Shown: positions 9,545 through 18,126 of the stretch, piece by piece
How the letters are laid out: the number at the start of each line of letters is the position of its first letter
Position numbering within the stretch: the first letter of the stretch is position 1
Source of the DNA: an uncultured Collinsella sp.
GTDB lineage: Bacteria; Actinomycetota; Coriobacteriia; Coriobacteriales; Coriobacteriaceae
Assembly: GCA_900768435.1 (NCBI GenBank)
Contig: CAAGCW010000009.1
Location: 124,001 to 188,000, forward strand
DNA length: 64,000 nucleotides
Reading direction: 5' to 3'
Notes under the pieces: model-generated
The model's database searches: none
What the model was told of the DNA's origin: nothing
The model's input: the letters and a program-made list of their open reading frames with translations, nothing else
Program-made: the position numbers and the translations under genes

Positions 9545-9919
9545 TTATTTCTTCTTCTTAGCACCGATCTGACGCTTCGGGCCCTTGCGGGTACGAGCGT
9601 TAGTGTGGGTGCGCTGGCCGCGGACCGGGAGGCCCTTGCGGTGACGAAGGCCGCGGTTGCAGCCGATGTCCATAAGGCGCTTGACGTTCTGGTTGCGCTC
9701 ACGGCGGAGGTCGCCCTCAACCATGATCTGGTTCTTATCGATATAATCGCGGATGGCGTTAACCTCATCCTCGGTGAGGTCCTTAACGCGCGTATCCACG
9801 TTAACGTTGCACTCGACGCAGATCTTCGTCGCAGTGGTGCGGCCGATGCCGTAAATGTAGGTCAGACCGATCTCAACGCGCTTCTCACGCGGGAGGTCGA
9901 CACCATTAATACGGGCCAA
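9545..9919 (-). CDS. rpsM: 30S ribosomal protein S13
   Basis: Head protein contacting tRNA and the subunit bridge, 124 residues: MARINGVDLPREKRVEIGLT at the N-terminus, a helix-two-turn-helix (YIYGIGRTTATKICVE), and the basic tail LPVRGQRTHTNARTRKGP ending in a Lys run. It lies between rpmJ and rpsK. Confidence 0.97.
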   Translation of the reverse strand: MARINGVDLPREKRVEIGLTYIYGIGRTTATKICVECNVNVDTRVKDLTEDEVNAIRDYIDKNQIMVEGDLRRERNQNVKRLMDIGCNRGLRHRKGLPVRGQRTHTNARTRKGPKRQIGAKKKK

Positions 9920-9933
9920 CGTAGTCTCCTCTC

Positions 9934-10047
9934 TTAACCCTGACGCTGCTTATGACGGGGGTTCTCGCAAATGACGAGGACCTTGCCATGGCGCCTAATG
10001 ATTTTGCACTTATCGCACATCTTCTTGACCGAAGGACGTACCTTCAT
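9934..10047 (-). CDS. rpmJ: 50S ribosomal protein L36
   Basis: A 37-residue protein beginning MKVRPSVKKMCDKCKIIRRH and ending NPRHKQRQG. It is the zinc-ribbon form, with C11, C14 and C27 plus a His as ligands. The start ATG at 10047 has a GAAAGGAAG site upstream. It stands 14 nt before rpsM, the canonical place. Confidence 0.95.
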   Translation of the reverse strand: MKVRPSVKKMCDKCKIIRRHGKVLVICENPRHKQRQG

Positions 10048-10197
10048 CGTTCTTCCTTTCGGTAGCGCTCAAACTACTTCCCTACTATCTACTCGCCCAG
10101 CCGCAGGCGTTTAAAACTATGGCTGGTCTTCACACACAATCCGACCGTAGGTTGAGCTAAGCCTGCAGCCGGAAATGGAGTGCGTGTATGCGTGCCG

Positions 10198-10416
10198 CTA
10201 TTTGTAGCGATAGGTGATGCGGCCGCGGGTCAGGTCGTACGGGGAAAGCTCCACGACAACCCTGTCACCGGGGAGAATACGGATGTAATTCATTCGGATC
10301 TTGCCAGAAATGTTGCACAGAACCGAATGACCGTTCTCGAGCTCAACCTTAAACATGGCATTGGGCAACGGTTCCTTTACCGTACCCTCGAGCTCAATTG
10401 CGTCTTCCTTCTTCAC
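10198..10416 (-). CDS. infA: Translation initiation factor IF-1
   Basis: OB-fold factor that binds the ribosomal A site during initiation. It has 72 residues from the GTG at 10416 (KKEDAIELEGTV...), the typical length; a TTG at 10422 would add two residues and cannot be excluded. The family blocks LPNAMFKVELENGH, GKIRMNYIRILPGDRV and LSPYDLTRGRITYRYK are present. It lies between map and rpmJ, as in many Gram-positive spc/alpha operons. The 150-nt gap to rpmJ holds no recognisable feature. Confidence 0.95.
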   Translation of the reverse strand: MKKEDAIELEGTVKEPLPNAMFKVELENGHSVLCNISGKIRMNYIRILPGDRVVVELSPYDLTRGRITYRYK

Positions 10417-10520
10417 AAGCAATCATCTTTCTCTAGAAAACGACAGCGATTGAGTATTCTACAATACGCATGCACGTATCGTAATATCTTCGTAATGGCT
10501 CCACATCTAAGTGGAACTTG

Positions 10521-11309
10521 TTACATTTCTCCGCCTTGGAGCGAACACCAAGCACCTTGCGCGTCGGTGGTGAGAATCACCGGACCGTCATTGGTAATGG
10601 CGACGGTGTTCTCGTAGTGCGCGGCGGGCAGGTGGTCGTTGGTCGTAACAATCCAACCGTCGGAGCCCGTGCTCACATGGTTGGAACCCATCGTAACCAT
10701 CGGCTCGATGGCAATGACCATGCCAGCCTGGAGGCGAACGCCCCTCCCCTTCTTTCCATAATTAGGAACGTTGGGGTCCTCGTGCATCACACGGCCAATG
10801 CCATGGCCCACATAGTCGCGAAGCACGCCGTAACCGTGAGACTCGGCGAGAGACTGAACGGCATAACCGACGTCCCCGATATGGTTACCGGGAACAGCCT
10901 GCTCGATGGCAGCCTTAAGGCAATCGCGCGTGACCTCGCACAGGGCCTTGGCCTCGGGCGTAGGGGTGCCGACGAAAAACGTCCAAGCGTTATCGCCAAC
11001 CCAACCATCAACAACGGCTCCCGTATCGATGGAGATGATATCGCCATCGCGCAGGATCATATCGGGGTTGGGAATACCGTGGACCACGGCATCGTTGATC
11101 GATGCGCAAATGGTTCCGGGGAACCCGCCGTAACCCTTAAAGGCCGGGGTGCCGCCATGCATGCGGATAATCTGCTCCGCGAGCTGATCGAGCTCAAAGG
11201 TCGAAACGCCGGGGCGCACCATGGCTCCAACGTGGCGGAGCGCCATCTTAGATAGCGCTCCTGCCTTCTTCATCTGCTCGATTTGCGTTGCAGACTTAAT
11301 CTTGATCAT
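10521..11309 (-). CDS. map: Methionine aminopeptidase, type I
   Basis: Removes the initiator methionine from nascent proteins; 262 residues. The dinuclear metal ligands are visible: Asp in SIDTGAVVDGWVGDNAW (two Asp), His in GHGIGRVMHEDPNVPNYG, Glu in VIAIEPMV, and the final Glu in HYENTVAIT. The ATG at 11309 overlaps the adk stop by 4 nt (ATGA), so translation is probably coupled. Confidence 0.97.
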   Translation of the reverse strand: MIKIKSATQIEQMKKAGALSKMALRHVGAMVRPGVSTFELDQLAEQIIRMHGGTPAFKGYGGFPGTICASINDAVVHGIPNPDMILRDGDIISIDTGAVVDGWVGDNAWTFFVGTPTPEAKALCEVTRDCLKAAIEQAVPGNHIGDVGYAVQSLAESHGYGVLRDYVGHGIGRVMHEDPNVPNYGKKGRGVRLQAGMVIAIEPMVTMGSNHVSTGSDGWIVTTNDHLPAAHYENTVAITNDGPVILTTDAQGAWCSLQGGEM

Positions 11310-11932
11310 AGACCGAGAGCCTCTTTGACATCCCCGTACACGGTCTCGCGAGCCTGGTCACCGTTGACCGACTTGAGCAGACCCTGGCCACGATAGTAGT
11401 CGACGAGCGGGCTCGTGGACTTCTCGTAGACGTCGAGACGGTTCTTGATGGTCTCGGGCTTGTCGTCGTCGCGCTGATACATCTCGCCACCGCACTTGGG
11501 GCAGGTGACATCGGCGGCGGTGCCGGTGTAACCGCAGGCGCGGCAGGTGCGACGCGAAGACAGACGATCGATGATAACCTCGGGGGCCACATCGACCAGA
11601 AGGGCGCAATCGATCTCGCGACCCATGGCGGAGAGCTCGGAATCGAGCGTCACAGCCTGGGCGGTGTTGCGTGGGAAGCCGTCGAGGATGAAGCCCTGCT
11701 GGGCGTCGTCGGCGGCAAGGCGCTCCTTGACAAGGTCGATCACGAGCTGGTCGGGAACGAGCTCGCCAGCGTCCATGTACTTCTTAGCCTGAATACCAAG
11801 CTCGGTGCCACCCTTAACGGCAGCACGCAGCAGGTCGCCCGTGGAAATGTGAGCGACGCCAAACTCGGCGACGAGCTCCTGTGCGACGGTGCCCTTACCG
11901 GCACCCGGAGCTCCGAGCAATACGAGGTTCAT
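11306..11932 (-). CDS. adk: Adenylate kinase with zinc-binding lid
   Basis: Interconverts ATP + AMP and 2 ADP. The P-loop GAPGAGKGT is at residues 7-15, and DGFPRN with HISTGDLLR forms the AMP site. The LID domain carries CRACGYTGTAADVTCPKCGG, a four-Cys zinc site typical of Gram-positive enzymes. The start is the ATG at 11932 (MNLVLLGAP), with GAGGAGG 7 nt upstream; a TTG two codons earlier is less likely. The gene lies 18 nt after secY and overlaps map, the usual secY-adk-map order. Confidence 0.97.
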   Translation of the reverse strand: MNLVLLGAPGAGKGTVAQELVAEFGVAHISTGDLLRAAVKGGTELGIQAKKYMDAGELVPDQLVIDLVKERLAADDAQQGFILDGFPRNTAQAVTLDSELSAMGREIDCALLVDVAPEVIIDRLSSRRTCRACGYTGTAADVTCPKCGGEMYQRDDDKPETIKNRLDVYEKSTSPLVDYYRGQGLLKSVNGDQARETVYGDVKEALGL

Positions 11933-11950
11933 GAGCAATCCTCCTCTAGC

Positions 11951-13237
11951 CTATTTAAAGAATCCATCGTAATCATACATCTTGATCTGGCCTTCGAGCT
12001 TATCGACCGTGTCGAGCACGACGCCGACCATGATGAGGATGGACGTGCCGCCAAATGCCTGGATCAGCTGGTTACCCGTGAAGGAGAAGATGATCGAAGG
12101 CACGATGGCGATGAGCGCCAAAAAGACAGCGCTGGGAAGCGTGATCTTGTTGAGCGCGTTCTTGATGTAGGCCGCGGTAGCCCTACCCGGACGCACGCCC
12201 GGAATAAAGCCGCCCTGCTTCTTAAGGTTGTCAGCCGTGTCATCGGGGTTGAACACCATGGAGGTGTAGAAGTACGCGAAGAACACGATGAGGACAACAT
12301 TAAGCACCCAGTTGAGCCAACCGGTCGAAAGCGCAGAGGCAACTGCCTGAATCCAGCCAATGCCGGGGAAGAACACGGCAATCTGAGCCGGGAAGTACAG
12401 CAGCGCCGAGGCGAAGATGATCGGCACGACACCCGCGGTGTTGACCTTGATGGGCAGGTAGGTGGTCTGGCCACCCATCATGCGACGGCCCACGACGCGC
12501 TTAGCGTAGGAGACCGGAATGCGGCGCTGGCCGCGCTCAAGGAAAACAATCAGCGGGATAACCAGCAAGATGATGGCGCAGATGATCACCATGGTGATGA
12601 TGCCACCGGCATTGCCCTCGGTGCTGGAGAAGATAGCCTGCGGCAGGCCGGCCATGATGTTCGCAAAGATGATCAGCGACATGCCATTGCCGATACCGCG
12701 CTGGGTGATGAGCTCACCAATCCACATGATCAGCATGGCGCCCGCGGTGAGCGTGCCGACGATCATGAAGTCGAAGATGATCTCGGGAGCGCCGGCGCCG
12801 TTAAAGCTGATGCCGAAGCTCTTAAAGAGGAAGAGGTAACCCACGGAGTTGAGGATTGCCAGAGCCAGGGTGAGGTAACGCGAATACTGCGTAATCTTGG
12901 TCTGACCGACCTCGCCCTCGCGGGCAAGCTCATGCAGGGAAGGCACGACGGCCTGGAGCATCTGGAGAATGATCGAGCTGGTGATGTAAGGCATGATGCC
13001 CAGCGAAAACACCGACACATAGCTCAACGCGCCGCCAGAGAAAAGATTCAGGAGGGCCATAGCACCTGCGGCGACCGAATTGTTATCGGTCGAGAAAAGG
13101 CCCAGCATCCCCTGGAAGGGAATGCCGGGCACAGGAACGTGCGCACCAATGCGGTACACGACGAGCATAGCTATGGTAAAAAGAATCTTTTCGCGCAATT
13201 CTTTGATGCGGAAAGCATTCTTAAGACCATTTAGCAC
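11951..13237 (-). CDS. secY: Preprotein translocase subunit SecY
   Basis: Channel-forming membrane protein of the Sec translocon, 428 residues with about ten hydrophobic segments. Family markers include YRIGAHVPVPGIP in the first segment, the plug-region stretch NLFSGGALSYVSVFSLGIMPYITSSIILQ, ERGQRRIPVSYAKRVVGRR and FIPGVRPGRATAAYI. The start is the GTG at 13237, which overlaps the rplO stop by 7 nt, with GGAAAGG upstream, so translation is coupled to L15 as in many spc operons. Confidence 0.97.
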   Translation of the reverse strand: MLNGLKNAFRIKELREKILFTIAMLVVYRIGAHVPVPGIPFQGMLGLFSTDNNSVAAGAMALLNLFSGGALSYVSVFSLGIMPYITSSIILQMLQAVVPSLHELAREGEVGQTKITQYSRYLTLALAILNSVGYLFLFKSFGISFNGAGAPEIIFDFMIVGTLTAGAMLIMWIGELITQRGIGNGMSLIIFANIMAGLPQAIFSSTEGNAGGIITMVIICAIILLVIPLIVFLERGQRRIPVSYAKRVVGRRMMGGQTTYLPIKVNTAGVVPIIFASALLYFPAQIAVFFPGIGWIQAVASALSTGWLNWVLNVVLIVFFAYFYTSMVFNPDDTADNLKKQGGFIPGVRPGRATAAYIKNALNKITLPSAVFLALIAIVPSIIFSFTGNQLIQAFGGTSILIMVGVVLDTVDKLEGQIKMYDYDGFFK

Positions 13238-13680
13238 GGCAGCTCGACCTTTCCGCCGGCGGCCTCGATCTTGGCCTGCGCAGAAGCGCTGACCTTGTCG
13301 ACCTTGACCGTGAACTTCTTGGTGAGCTCACCATTGCCGAGCACCTTGACGGGCTCGAACTCGCTCTTGGTGATGCGAGCGGCCTTAAGAGCGGCACCGT
13401 CGATCACAGCGCCATCCTCGAACTTACGCTCGAGACGCTCAACGTTAACAGCGGTGTACTCGATACGACGGGGGTTGCGGAAGCCCGGAAGCTTGGGCAG
13501 GCGCATAGCCAGCGGAGTCTGGCCACCCTCGAAGCCGGCACCCTTGGTGCCGCCAGAGCGGGAACCCTGGCCCTTCTGGCCGCGGCCAGAAGTGGTGCCG
13601 TGACCCGAAGAATTGCCACGGCCGACGCGCTTACGGTTCTTGGTGGAACCGGGCGCGGGAGTAAGATCGTGAAGCTGCAT
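13231..13680 (-). CDS. rplO: 50S ribosomal protein L15
   Basis: Late-assembly large-subunit protein, 149 residues. The glycine/arginine-rich N-terminus (KNRKRVGRGNSSGHGTTSGR, then GQKGQGSRSGG) and FEGGQTPLAMRLPKLPGF are typical. It is followed by coupled secY and preceded 3 nt upstream by rpmD. Confidence 0.97.
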   Translation of the reverse strand: MQLHDLTPAPGSTKNRKRVGRGNSSGHGTTSGRGQKGQGSRSGGTKGAGFEGGQTPLAMRLPKLPGFRNPRRIEYTAVNVERLERKFEDGAVIDGAALKAARITKSEFEPVKVLGNGELTKKFTVKVDKVSASAQAKIEAAGGKVELPC

Positions 13681-13683
13681 TTG

Positions 13684-13866
13684 CTACTCCTCTACAATCT
13701 CGACAAGGTGCTTGACCTTGAAGATCATGCCGCGGACGGACTCGTTGTCAGCAATCTCGCGAACCTCGCGGATCCTGTGGAGACCGAGGGCACGGACAGT
13801 ACGGACCTGGTCCTGCTTGCAACCGTTGGTGCTGCGGACCTGCTTGATCTTGATGGTGTCAGCCAT
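13684..13866 (-). CDS. rpmD: 50S ribosomal protein L30
   Basis: 60-residue L30 with the family core IKIKQVRSTNGCKQDQVRTV and ALGLHRIREVREIADNESVRG. It fits tightly between rpsE (2-nt gap) and rplO (3-nt gap). Confidence 0.95.
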   Translation of the reverse strand: MADTIKIKQVRSTNGCKQDQVRTVRALGLHRIREVREIADNESVRGMIFKVKHLVEIVEE

Positions 13867-13868
13867 GC

Positions 13869-14393
13869 TTAGTTCTCCTTACCGACGAACATCTCGGAGA
13901 CCGTCAGGCCACGGCGAGCCGCGACGTCCTCAGGGCTGGAGAGCTCCTTGAGGCCCTCGACGGCAGCCTTGATGATGTTGAGGCCGTTGTCGGTACCGAG
14001 GGACTTGGACAGGACGTTCTTGATGCCAGCAAGCTCAAAGAGGGGACGCACAGCGCCGCCGGCGATAACGCCGGTACCCTCGACAGCGGGCTTGATGATG
14101 ATGCGGCCGGCACCAAAGTGGCCGAGAACCTCGTGCGGGATGGTGCCCTGCTCGGTCACCGGCACGTGGAACATGTTCTTCTTGGCATCGAGAGACGCCT
14201 TGGAGATGGCCAGGGGCACCTCAGCGGACTTGCCCATACCAACGCCGACGTTGCCCTTGCCGTCGCCAACGACGACGAGAGCGACGAGGCTCATGCGACG
14301 ACCACCCTTGACGGTCTTCGACACGCGGTTGATGTAAACGACGCGCTCCTCGAACTCGGAGGCCTCGCGCTGCTGCTTCTGATTACGAGCCAT
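13869..14393 (-). CDS. rpsE: 30S ribosomal protein S5
   Basis: 174-residue S5, involved in decoding accuracy. It has the double-stranded RNA-binding N-terminal domain (FEERVVYINRVSKTVKGGRR, then GDGKGNVGVGMGKSAEVP) and the C-terminal block GGAVRPLFELAGIKNVLSKS. Confidence 0.97.
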   Translation of the reverse strand: MARNQKQQREASEFEERVVYINRVSKTVKGGRRMSLVALVVVGDGKGNVGVGMGKSAEVPLAISKASLDAKKNMFHVPVTEQGTIPHEVLGHFGAGRIIIKPAVEGTGVIAGGAVRPLFELAGIKNVLSKSLGTDNGLNIIKAAVEGLKELSSPEDVAARRGLTVSEMFVGKEN

Positions 14394-14407
14394 GTGCTAC
14401 ATACCTC

Positions 14408-14776
14408 CTAGAACTCGAGACCGGCGGCACGAGCACCGTCGGCGAGGGCCTTGACGCGGCCATGGTAGATACGGCCACCGCGATCGAAGGCGACCTTGGT
14501 GATGCCGGCCTCGATGGCGCGCTTGCCAACGAGCTGACCGACCTTCTCCGCAGCCTCCTTGTTCGAGGTGTGGGTGCCCTTGAACTCGGCCTCGAGGGTC
14601 GAGGCAGAGACGAGCGTCAGGCTGGAGCCCTTGCTGTCGTCGATGATCTGGGCATAGATGTTGGCGTTAGTACGGGTCACGCGAAGACGCGGACGCTCGG
14701 AGGTACCCGAGACCTTGCCGCGAACACGACGCTGACGACGCTTGAGGCCTTCCAGCTTCGCCTTATGCTTGTTCAT
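14408..14776 (-). CDS. rplR: 50S ribosomal protein L18
   Basis: 5S-rRNA-binding protein, 122 residues, with RVRGKVSGTSERPRLRVTRT, NIYAQIIDD and FDRGGRIYHGRVKALADGAR. It lies between rplF and rpsE as expected. Confidence 0.97.
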   Translation of the reverse strand: MNKHKAKLEGLKRRQRRVRGKVSGTSERPRLRVTRTNANIYAQIIDDSKGSSLTLVSASTLEAEFKGTHTSNKEAAEKVGQLVGKRAIEAGITKVAFDRGGRIYHGRVKALADGARAAGLEF

Positions 14777-14851
14777 ACGTAAACTCCTAAAAAGGTTGAT
14801 CTTGCCAGCACCTGACGGGGTGCTGGTCTTATGCGAGTGAGTCGGTTACGA

Positions 14852-15388
14852 CTACTTGGCGGCCTTACCCAGCTTGCGGCGGATGTGCTCGCCAACGTAG
14901 TGGATACCCTTGCCCTTGTAAGGCTCGGGAGGACGATGACCGCGGATCTCAGCGGCGATCTGACCGACCTGCTGCTTGTTGATACCCTTGACGTTCACGT
15001 GGGTGTTGTCGGGAACCTCGAAGGTGATGCCCTCGGGAGCCTCGACGATCACGGGGTGCGAGAAGCCCAGGGAGAACTCAAGGTTCTTGCCCTTCTGCTG
15101 CACGCGGTAACCGACGCCGGCGAGCTCGAGCTTCTTCTCGAAGCCCTCGGAAACGCCAACAACCATGTTGTGGATGAGGGCGCGGGTGAGGCCGTGGCGG
15201 GCACGGGTCTCACGCTCGTCGTCGGGACGGGAAACGGTGAGGACGTTGTCCTCGACGTTGATAGCGAGCTTCTCATAGACATCGAGCTCGAGCTGGCCCT
15301 TGGGGCCCTTGACGACAACGTTGTTGCCGTTGACTGCCACTTCGACTCCGGCGGGAATCTGGACAGGCTTATTACCGATACGAGACAC
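14852..15388 (-). CDS. rplF: 50S ribosomal protein L6
   Basis: 178-residue L6, located near the GTPase-associated centre. It begins MSRIGNKPVQIPAGVEV and ends with RGHRPPEPYKGKGIHYVGEH followed by a Lys-rich tail, the standard L6 signature. The 75-nt gap to rplR contains a short GC-rich inverted repeat (CCAGCACC...GGTGCTGG, 14803-14824). Confidence 0.97.
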   Translation of the reverse strand: MSRIGNKPVQIPAGVEVAVNGNNVVVKGPKGQLELDVYEKLAINVEDNVLTVSRPDDERETRARHGLTRALIHNMVVGVSEGFEKKLELAGVGYRVQQKGKNLEFSLGFSHPVIVEAPEGITFEVPDNTHVNVKGINKQQVGQIAAEIRGHRPPEPYKGKGIHYVGEHIRRKLGKAAK

Positions 15389-15421
15389 GGTGATCTCCTT
15401 TCCTTCTACCTACCGAGCGAA

Positions 15422-15820
15422 TTACCAGACGTAAGCGATGATCTCGCCGCCGACGTTGTGCTTGCGAGCATCGCGGTCGGTCATGACGCCATGGCTGGTG
15501 GAAATAATGGCGGTACCAAGGCCACCGCGGACGCGGGGCATGTCGGCAACGCCGGTGTACTTACGCAGGCCCGGCTTGGAAATGCGGCGGATGCCGTTGA
15601 TGACCTTAGCCTTCTTGGGACCATACTTAAGTGTGATGTGCAGAGTCTTCTGGGGAACGGTGTCCTCGACATCGTAGCCCTCGATGTAGCCCTCCTCGTG
15701 CAGAACACGAGCGATCTCGACGAGCTTCTTGCTGCTCGGCATGGAGACCGTGGCCTTGTTCACAGAGTTAGCGTTACGGATGCGCGTAAGCATATCTGCG
15801 ATCGGGTCTGTAAGGTTCAT
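15422..15820 (-). CDS. rpsH: 30S ribosomal protein S8
   Basis: 132-residue S8, a primary 16S-binding protein and, in E. coli, the repressor of the spc operon. It shows DPIADMLTRIRNANSVNKAT at the N-terminus, ISKPGLRKYTG in the middle, and GTAIISTSHGVMTDRDARKH towards the end. Confidence 0.97.
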   Translation of the reverse strand: MNLTDPIADMLTRIRNANSVNKATVSMPSSKKLVEIARVLHEEGYIEGYDVEDTVPQKTLHITLKYGPKKAKVINGIRRISKPGLRKYTGVADMPRVRGGLGTAIISTSHGVMTDRDARKHNVGGEIIAYVW

Positions 15821-15939
15821 ACAGATTCTCCTTCGTTCTTGATGAACACGTGCTCTTGGTTCTTCGCCGCCCTTAACGGCAAAGCCTTTTTAGCGCGTTT
15901 TCCCTGTTCCAAACTGATGCTTGAAACGCTGGTAGTGAC

Positions 15940-16125
15940 TTACCAGCTGGCCTTCTTAACGCCGGGAAGCTCGCCCTTGAGTGCAAGCTCGCGGAAGCAG
16001 ACACGGCACAGGCCGAACTTGCGGTACACAGAGTGCGGACGGCCGCAGCGCTGGCAGCGCGTGTACTCACGAGTAGAGAACTTCTGCTTGCGATTGCACT
16101 TGACGATCATCGATGTCTTAGCCAC
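15940..16125 (-). CDS. rpsZ: 30S ribosomal protein S14, zinc-binding type Z
   Basis: 61-residue S14 of the zinc (C+) type, with ligands C24, C27, C40 and C43 in RCQRCGRPHSVYRKFGLCRVC. Zinc-containing S14 is normally the housekeeping form in actinobacteria and firmicutes. It lies between rplE and rpsH. Confidence 0.97.
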   Translation of the reverse strand: MAKTSMIVKCNRKQKFSTREYTRCQRCGRPHSVYRKFGLCRVCFRELALKGELPGVKKASW

Positions 16126-16204
16126 TTATATCCTCCTCACATAGAGTATTGTTCGCCCCAAGCGCCGCCCCCTTCTGGGAACGGCGCTCATAGGGCAGGT
16201 GAAC

Positions 16205-16762
16205 CTATTTCTTGAACGGGAAACCGAAGGCGTCCAGAAGGGCCTTGGCCTCCTCATCGGTGTTGGCGGTGGTCACGAAAGTGATGTCCATGCCACGCTG
16301 GTGATCGACGGAGTCGAAGTCGATCTCGGGGAAGATGAGCTGCTCGGTGACGCCCATGGAGAAGTTACCACGACCGTCGAAGCTCTTGGCGGAGATGCCG
16401 CGGAAGTCGCGGATACGGGGGATCGCGACGGAGGTCAGACGATCGAAGAACTCCCACATACGGTCGCCACGCAGGGTAACCTTGCAGCCGATCGGCATAC
16501 CAGCGCGCAGGCGGAAGGTAGCGATGGACTTGCGGGCACGGGTGATCATCGGCTGCTGACCGGTGATGGCGCGCAGGTCGCGCACGGCACCGTCGATGGC
16601 CTTGGAATCGGTAGCGGCCTCGCCGACACCCATGTTCACGACGATCTTCTCAAACTTGGGGATCATCATGACGTTCTCGTACTGGAACTTGTCCTGAAGC
16701 TGCTGCTTGACCTCGTTGTTGTACTTGGTCTTCAGACGCGGCACATACTTCTCTTCTGCCAT
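16205..16762 (-). CDS. rplE: 50S ribosomal protein L5
   Basis: 5S-rRNA-binding protein, 185 residues, with MMIPKFEKIVVNMGVGEAAT, ITGQQPMITRARKSIATFRLR and RMWEFFDRLTSVAIPRIRDF. The start at 16762 has AAGGAG 7 nt upstream. It is the first ribosomal gene here: rplX and rplN, normally just upstream in the spc operon, are absent, and the next gene is xdhC, 311 bp away. The operon must therefore have its own promoter in the gap. A TATAGT hexamer at 16903-16908 (minus) is a candidate -10, but its -35 is poor. Confidence 0.97.
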   Translation of the reverse strand: MAEEKYVPRLKTKYNNEVKQQLQDKFQYENVMMIPKFEKIVVNMGVGEAATDSKAIDGAVRDLRAITGQQPMITRARKSIATFRLRAGMPIGCKVTLRGDRMWEFFDRLTSVAIPRIRDFRGISAKSFDGRGNFSMGVTEQLIFPEIDFDSVDHQRGMDITFVTTANTDEEAKALLDAFGFPFKK

Positions 16763-16989
16763 TGTTCACTCCTTCTTGGGGTTTTAAGCACGGGGCGTGG
16801 CCACGATGGGTTGTCCTCGTGCCTCCTGGCTGCATCCGCGCCGCTCATGGCATTTCGCGGTTTGGACTCGACGCAGCAGGAGCCGACAAAACAATCGGTA
16901 CTATACGCGCATCGGGAGCGTATTTCCAGAAAAACCTCGTCTGCCTGCACAACTCCACAACTCCCCCGCACAAATGGGTCCCAACAAGC

Positions 16990-17056
16990 AGTTGCGGTGA
17001 AATAGGGACTGTTTGGCGGCCTAACAGGCTTAAACAGTCCGTATTCCACCGCAACT
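16990..17056. repeat. Long inverted repeat in the gap between rplE and xdhC
   Basis: Two 25-nt arms (16990-17014 and 17032-17056) are complementary at 23 positions and enclose a 17-nt loop. The arms contain GTTGCGGTG and GGGACTGTTT. There is no T tract, so this is not an ordinary terminator; it resembles the dispersed intergenic repeats elsewhere in the window. The rest of the 311-bp gap (16763-17073) shows no supported gene. Confidence 0.8.
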
Positions 17057-17073
17057 TATTGATGGGGATGCGA

Positions 17074-18117
17074 CTAGCGCTTGCGGGGGACGAGCTTGGT
17101 GCGGCGCAGGTGGATCATCTCGGCAGCGATGGAGATGGCAATCTCCTCGGGATCCTCGGCCTCGATGGCAACGCCGATCGGCAGGTGCAGCCCGTCGATC
17201 TGGTCCTGCGTAAAGCCCTCCTGCTCCAGGCGGGCGCGCACAAAGGCCGTCTTGCGGCGCGAGCCCAAGCAGCCCAGATAGGCGGGTTTGGCGCGCATGG
17301 CCTGAATCACCACGTCGATATCGGACTTGTGACCCGCCGTGGCGACGACCACCAGGTCGCGCGGGCCGATGGGGCACTGCTTGCTCAGGTTCTTATAGTC
17401 GACCAGACGACGGTCGTAGACACCGGGCACCCATTCGGGGGTCAGCGTGCCGGGGCGGTCGTCGCAAGCCACGACGGCAAAGCCCGCCGCCGTGAGTACC
17501 CGCGCCGTCGCAGCACCCACGTGGCCGCAGCCAAAGATATAGGTCAGGCCCTCGGGGCAGAGCGTCTCGATGTGCGCCGCGGGAATCTCGGAGGCGGCGT
17601 TGGTGTAGGTGACGTTGCTCCCCTCTTCCGCCAGCGAAAGCCCAGGGCAGCCCGCAATGGTGCGGCGCGATTCCTCGCCATGGTACTCGGCCACATCGCC
17701 CTCGAGCGCGCTCGCGATAAACGGCTCAAAGTCGATGGCGAAGTCACCGATGCGCCGATACGCCAGCACATTGGCAATCTCCTGGAACAACGGTGCCTTG
17801 GTCGCATCCAGATGCAGGTAGCACAGGCAGATGGCTCCGCCGCAGATCATGCCGGTATCGGAATTCTCGCCGCCCATGGTGTAGCGGACCAGACGCGACT
17901 GTCCCGCGCCCAGGAGCTCGCACGCCTCATCCAGCGCAAAGAGCTCAATCTTGCCGCCGCCGATAGTGCCCGCCTGGCTGCCATCGGCAAAGACGGCCAT
18001 CCAGGCGCCCACACCGCGCGGGGACGACCCCGCCGTACCGGCCACGACCACCAGCTCGCACGTCTTACCAGCACGCAGGGTGGCAAGCGCCGCATTCACA
18101 ACATCGAGCTTTTCCAT
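17074..18117 (-). CDS. xdhC: XdhC/CoxI-family molybdenum hydroxylase maturation protein
   Basis: XdhC-type proteins bind sulfurated molybdopterin cofactor and insert it into xanthine dehydrogenase-like enzymes. The N-terminal domain has CELVVVAGTAGSSPRGVGAW and GTIGGGKIE; the C-terminal Rossmann domain has TYIFGCGHVGAATARVL followed by VVACDDRP, and GCLGSRRKTAFVRARLE near the end. At 347 residues it is full length. It follows yqeB by 9 nt in the same direction. The likely client is the XdhD-type hydroxylase encoded at 44298-47075 in this window. Confidence 0.9.
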   Translation of the reverse strand: MEKLDVVNAALATLRAGKTCELVVVAGTAGSSPRGVGAWMAVFADGSQAGTIGGGKIELFALDEACELLGAGQSRLVRYTMGGENSDTGMICGGAICLCYLHLDATKAPLFQEIANVLAYRRIGDFAIDFEPFIASALEGDVAEYHGEESRRTIAGCPGLSLAEEGSNVTYTNAASEIPAAHIETLCPEGLTYIFGCGHVGAATARVLTAAGFAVVACDDRPGTLTPEWVPGVYDRRLVDYKNLSKQCPIGPRDLVVVATAGHKSDIDVVIQAMRAKPAYLGCLGSRRKTAFVRARLEQEGFTQDQIDGLHLPIGVAIEAEDPEEIAISIAAEMIHLRRTKLVPRKR

Positions 18118-18126
18118 TGCCGCCTT

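Noticed and set aside
16732..17049. Minus-strand frame upstream of and overlapping rplE as a remnant of rplX (L24).
   Set aside because: None of the three frames shows KOW-domain or L24 C-terminal patterns, and the frame runs into rplE out of phase.
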